Part shown: piece by piece, positions 61,674 to 64,000 of the stretch
How the letters are laid out: every line of letters begins with the position of its first letter
Position numbering within the stretch: the stretch's first letter is position 1
Assembly: GCA_902789555.1 (NCBI GenBank)
Contig: CADAOF010000004.1
Coordinates: 62,001 to 126,000, forward strand
DNA: 64,000 nucleotides
Direction: 5' to 3'
Source: an uncultured Lachnospiraceae bacterium
GTDB lineage: Bacteria; Bacillota; Clostridia; Lachnospirales; Lachnospiraceae
Notes under the pieces: generated by a model
Told to the model about the DNA's origin: nothing
Database searches by the model: none
Seen by the model: the letters and a program-made list of their open reading frames with translations, nothing else
Made by a program: the position numbers and the translations under genes

Positions 61674-61702
61674 AATATAAAGCCGAGCAGCGTTTTTGTC
61701 AA
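61674..61702 (-). promoter_or_regulatory. Promoter of the flavin-reductase operon
   Basis: On the minus strand TTGACA (61702-61697), 17 bases, TATATT (61679-61674). Confidence 0.83.
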
Positions 61703-61760
61703 GATTTATGAGAGGGGGAAAGAGACGGTCTTCCGACCGAAACGTCCCGAAGAAGAAACA

Positions 61761-61799
61761 AAAAAAGACGGTCTTCCGTGCAAGGAAAGACCGTCTTTT
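61761..61799 (-). terminator. Terminator after the DMT transporter gene
   Basis: AAAAGACGGTCTT pairs with AAGACCGTCTTTT around an 11-base loop; the minus-strand side continues into TTTTTTTG. Confidence 0.88.
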
Positions 61800-61817
61800 C
61801 CGTTGTTTCCGTGCTCG

Positions 61818-62687
61818 TCAGAGATTCAGCAGTACCAGCGCGCAGAGGATGAGAGCGAAGCCGCACAGCTGCCGTTTTCCGAGCCTTTCACCGAAGAAAA
61901 CGGCGCCGGCAGCTGTCACCAGAAGAATGGCGCCGACGCTGAAGACCGGGTAGACCAGGGCTGCCGGAAGCGCAAGCAGGGCTTTCAGCAGGAAATAGGA
62001 GGAAAAATAATTGGGGATGCCGGCGAGGATCCCGGCCGCCAGCTCGGCGATCCGGATCCCCTTTCCCGTTTTGCGTTTCTCCGCGGTACACAGGATCAGG
62101 GTCAGCAGGGCAGCCGTGAGGAAAAGAAAGAAAAAGTAGCGCGTATCCTCCCCCTGATCGCCCAGGCGGGAAAAGACCTTGGCCATGGTTTCGCTGCAGC
62201 CGCAGGCAAGAAGTGTCATCAGCAGTACCGCGGGGTTTTTCCTCTCTCCACCGGATGACGCCTGAACGGCCGGATTTTCCCCGGCAGACGAATTGATCAG
62301 CCAGATGGCGGCTCCTGCCAGAACAAGTCCGCCGATCTTCAGCAGGGAAGGAACCTCGTCAAAAAACAAAAAGCTGACGGTCAGAGGTACGATCAGCCCG
62401 AGCCTCGAAAAGGCAGAGGTCAGCGTCGCACCGTTCTTTCGGACGCTCGTCTGGGTGAAGACGAGTCCGGCAACGTAGAGGAAACCTGCTGCGGCGCTCA
62501 TGAGCAGTGTGGAAGAACTGACGGCAAAGAGCCGGCCTTTTTCCGGCATCTGCAGGAAAGCGATCAGCACGCAGGTCAGGTAATTGCCCAGAATGATGCC
62601 GAAACGGTTCCCTTTCGGGTCCCGAAACAGCTTAAGCACGAGGGTGAGAACGGCGCTGCAAAGCGCAGCAAGGATCAGATAAAGCAT
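61818..62687 (-). CDS. DMT-superfamily (EamA) transporter
   Basis: This 289-residue protein has ten predicted helices in two EamA halves: LILAALCSAVLTLVLK at the start, the first-half end GGLVLAGAAIWLI near 118-130, then after a polar linker the second half with YPVFSVGAILLVTAAGAVFFGERLGKRQ (key residues E and R). It exports or imports a small metabolite; substrate unknown. Confidence 0.87.
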   Translation of the reverse strand: MLYLILAALCSAVLTLVLKLFRDPKGNRFGIILGNYLTCVLIAFLQMPEKGRLFAVSSSTLLMSAAAGFLYVAGLVFTQTSVRKNGATLTSAFSRLGLIVPLTVSFLFFDEVPSLLKIGGLVLAGAAIWLINSSAGENPAVQASSGGERKNPAVLLMTLLACGCSETMAKVFSRLGDQGEDTRYFFFLFLTAALLTLILCTAEKRKTGKGIRIAELAAGILAGIPNYFSSYFLLKALLALPAALVYPVFSVGAILLVTAAGAVFFGERLGKRQLCGFALILCALVLLNL

Positions 62688-62730
62688 AAGTCATCTCCGT
62701 AAGTCAGGGCACATGTCGGCCTAAGACGGA

Positions 62731-62759
62731 AATATAGCAAAATATCTGCCCCGAATCAA
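62731..62759 (-). promoter_or_regulatory. Promoter of the DMT transporter gene
   Basis: On the minus strand TTGATT (62759-62754), 17 bases, TATATT (62736-62731) with an upstream TGC extension. Confidence 0.75.
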
Positions 62760-62768
62760 CCGGCTGTG

Positions 62769-62777
62769 TGCTATAAT
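62769..62777 (+). promoter_or_regulatory. Extended -10 promoter of the M48 peptidase gene
   Basis: TGCTATAAT at 62769-62777 gives an extended -10; the -35 region is poor. Confidence 0.65.
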
Positions 62778-62782
62778 ATTAT

Positions 62783-62806
62783 AATTGTCCGCAGATCCGG
62801 ACAATT
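62783..62806. promoter_or_regulatory. Inverted repeat at the M48 transcription start
   Basis: AATTGTCCG-6 bases-CGGACAATT is a perfect 9-base inverted repeat starting six bases after the -10. It could be an operator or a 5' mRNA hairpin. Confidence 0.55.
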
Positions 62807-62828
62807 TCCGGAAGAGGAGGAACGTTCC

Positions 62829-64000
62829 ATGACCGTCAGGATCATCGTTTTAGCTGCGGTTACGCTGGTCTTTCTGTACGAACTGTACCTGAACCGGCTG
62901 AGGATCAGCTCTGCGAAAAACCCGGTCCCGGCATGCGTTGCCGACGTCTACGACGCCGAAACGCATGCGAAGCAGCAGGCATACAACACTGAAAAGTGCC
63001 GCCTGAACTATCTGCGGGTCAGCGTTTCGTTTCTCATTGACGCCGCCCTGCTTCTGACGAATGCCTACGCGGCCTTCGCCGGCCTGTTCGCGAAGGGAGA
63101 CTGGCCGCAGATGTTTGCGGTCCTGCTCTTAAGCGTGCTTACGTCGCTGGCGCTCATTCCTTTCTCCTGGCATGAGACGATGGTCATCGAAGAAAAGTAC
63201 GGTTTCAATCGGACGAGCCCGAAGACCTTCATCCTTGATTCTCTCAAGGAACTTTTGCTCCAGCTGGGGCTCCTCACCGGTATCGGGAGTGCGCTCTTAG
63301 GCCTGCATAAACGCTTCGGCGACTGGCTGATCCTGGTTTTTGCAGGAGTGATGGCCCTGGGCGCTCTCTTCATCGCCTTCCTCTATCCCTTCTTCAGCAA
63401 GCTGTTCAACAAGTTTACACCGCTGCCGGACGGGGAACTGAGGAGCCGCCTGACAGCGCTGCTCGAAAAGAACGGCTACCGGGTCAGGGCGGTCAACGTC
63501 ATGGATGCCTCGCGCCGCTCCACCAAGTCGAACGCCTACTTTGCGGGCTTCGGCCGGATGAAGACCATCGTACTCTACGATACCCTGCTGGAGCGGATGA
63601 CGGACGACGAGATCTGCGCTGTTTTTGCACATGAGATGGGGCACGGCCTGCATAAGGACACCCTGAAGAACCAGCTGACGAGCTTCGTGCAGATGCTGAT
63701 CATCGGCCTGCTTGCATGGCTGACGCTCCGCACGCCGGCGCTGTTTACGGCCTTCGGCTTTGAAAAGGTCAATTACGGTTTTGCGCTGATCCTGATCATG
63801 AGCGTGGAATTCGCTCTCTTCATGCCGCTGTTCGGCTTCCTTGCGAACGCCTTGTCGCGCCGGGCGGAGTACCGCGCGGATGCACACGCGGCAAAGGAGG
63901 GATATGCGGACGCCCTCGTCTCGGGGCTGAAGAAACTGTCGCGCGAGAACTTTTCCGATATCGCGCCGTCCCGTACCCTGGTCACTCTCACCTACTCGCA
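62829..64000 (+). CDS. M48-family (Ste24-like) membrane metallopeptidase (3' truncated)
   Basis: The frame is open to the window end (390 codons seen). An N-terminal membrane helix and a CAAX-protease-1 N-terminal domain with several helices (LIPFSWHETMVIEEKYGFNRTS near 110-130) precede the zinc site HEMGH near residue 263. The third ligand, Glu, lies in SRRAEYRADAHA near 342. It resembles Ste24/HtpX-type proteases involved in membrane-protein quality control. GAGGAGG lies seven bases before the ATG. Confidence 0.92.
   Translation, partial: MTVRIIVLAAVTLVFLYELYLNRLRISSAKNPVPACVADVYDAETHAKQQAYNTEKCRLNYLRVSVSFLIDAALLLTNAYAAFAGLFAKGDWPQMFAVLLLSVLTSLALIPFSWHETMVIEEKYGFNRTSPKTFILDSLKELLLQLGLLTGIGSALLGLHKRFGDWLILVFAGVMALGALFIAFLYPFFSKLFNKFTPLPDGELRSRLTALLEKNGYRVRAVNVMDASRRSTKSNAYFAGFGRMKTIVLYDTLLERMTDDEICAVFAHEMGHGLHKDTLKNQLTSFVQMLIIGLLAWLTLRTPALFTAFGFEKVNYGFALILIMSVEFALFMPLFGFLANALSRRAEYRADAHAAKEGYADALVSGLKKLSRENFSDIAPSRTLVTLTYS

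Noticed and set aside
1..64000. CRISPR arrays, insertion sequences, prophage or att sites
   Set aside because: No regularly spaced direct repeats outside coding repeats, no transposase or integrase motifs, and no duplicated tRNA end near tRNA-Leu were seen.

Overview
The window reads as a chromosomal segment of a G+C-rich anaerobic member of the Bacillota, probably class Clostridia (gut Lachnospirales/Oscillospirales-like). This is inferred from the CIRCE heat-shock operator, strong TTGACA/TATAAT promoters, many ATGA or short-overlap operons, AGGAGG ribosome sites, a FeoA-FeoB fusion with a small Cys-rich partner, a pur operon with separate PurO and AICAR transformylase genes, and a CD0519/CD1768-type membrane protein. 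I see no insertion sequence, prophage or CRISPR array. There is one tRNA gene, tRNA-Leu(CAA).

Region 1 (1-17.8 kb) is the most unusual part. A LacI-family regulator sits between two divergent near-consensus promoters, each followed at its start site by an AAACGTTT palindrome. Leftward lie lacI, a PHP phosphoesterase and a PfkB kinase. Rightward is a run of about 13 kb on one strand: four paralogous HAD hydrolases, a circularly permuted cofactor-independent phosphoglycerate mutase, inositol dehydrogenase (iolG), an archaeal (type II) GAPDH, an archaeal-like phosphoglycerate kinase, a LarA-type racemase/epimerase, and iolE, iolB, iolD. The four Iol enzymes predict conversion of myo-inositol (or a related cyclitol) to 2-deoxy-5-keto-gluconate. 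The standard iolC, iolJ and iolA are absent. In their place are a PfkB kinase and a complete GAPDH-PGK-PGM relay of unusual ancestry plus phosphatases, which looks like an uncharacterised cyclitol or sugar-acid pathway.

Region 2 (17.8-31.7 kb) holds a YtcJ-type amidohydrolase and then a ten-gene purine operon, purE-C-F-M-(formate channel)-N-O-V-D-L. It is preceded by a leader RNA ending in a terminator-like hairpin. PurF lacks its N-terminal nucleophilic cysteine.

Region 3 (31.7-45.6 kb) contains clpB under CIRCE, an OmpR-type two-component system, an MscS channel, a membrane-anchored Cys-rich 46-residue-repeat protein, tRNA-Leu, D-lyxose isomerase, an SDR, an ATP-grasp ligase, an APC permease and a winged-helix/LicC-like nucleotidyltransferase fusion.

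Region 4 (45.6-64 kb) contains a membrane UDP-sugar 4,6-dehydratase, a GT4 glycosyltransferase, a Kup potassium transporter, a MATE exporter, a gate-domain membrane protein, the Feo iron system, an alpha/beta hydrolase, and a five-gene leftward operon. That operon encodes a flavin reductase-like protein, an NAD(P)-binding protein, a DUF1295 protein, a membrane protein and a possible bilin-reductase-like protein, behind a promoter with a palindromic operator. A DMT transporter and a 3'-truncated M48 peptidase close the window.
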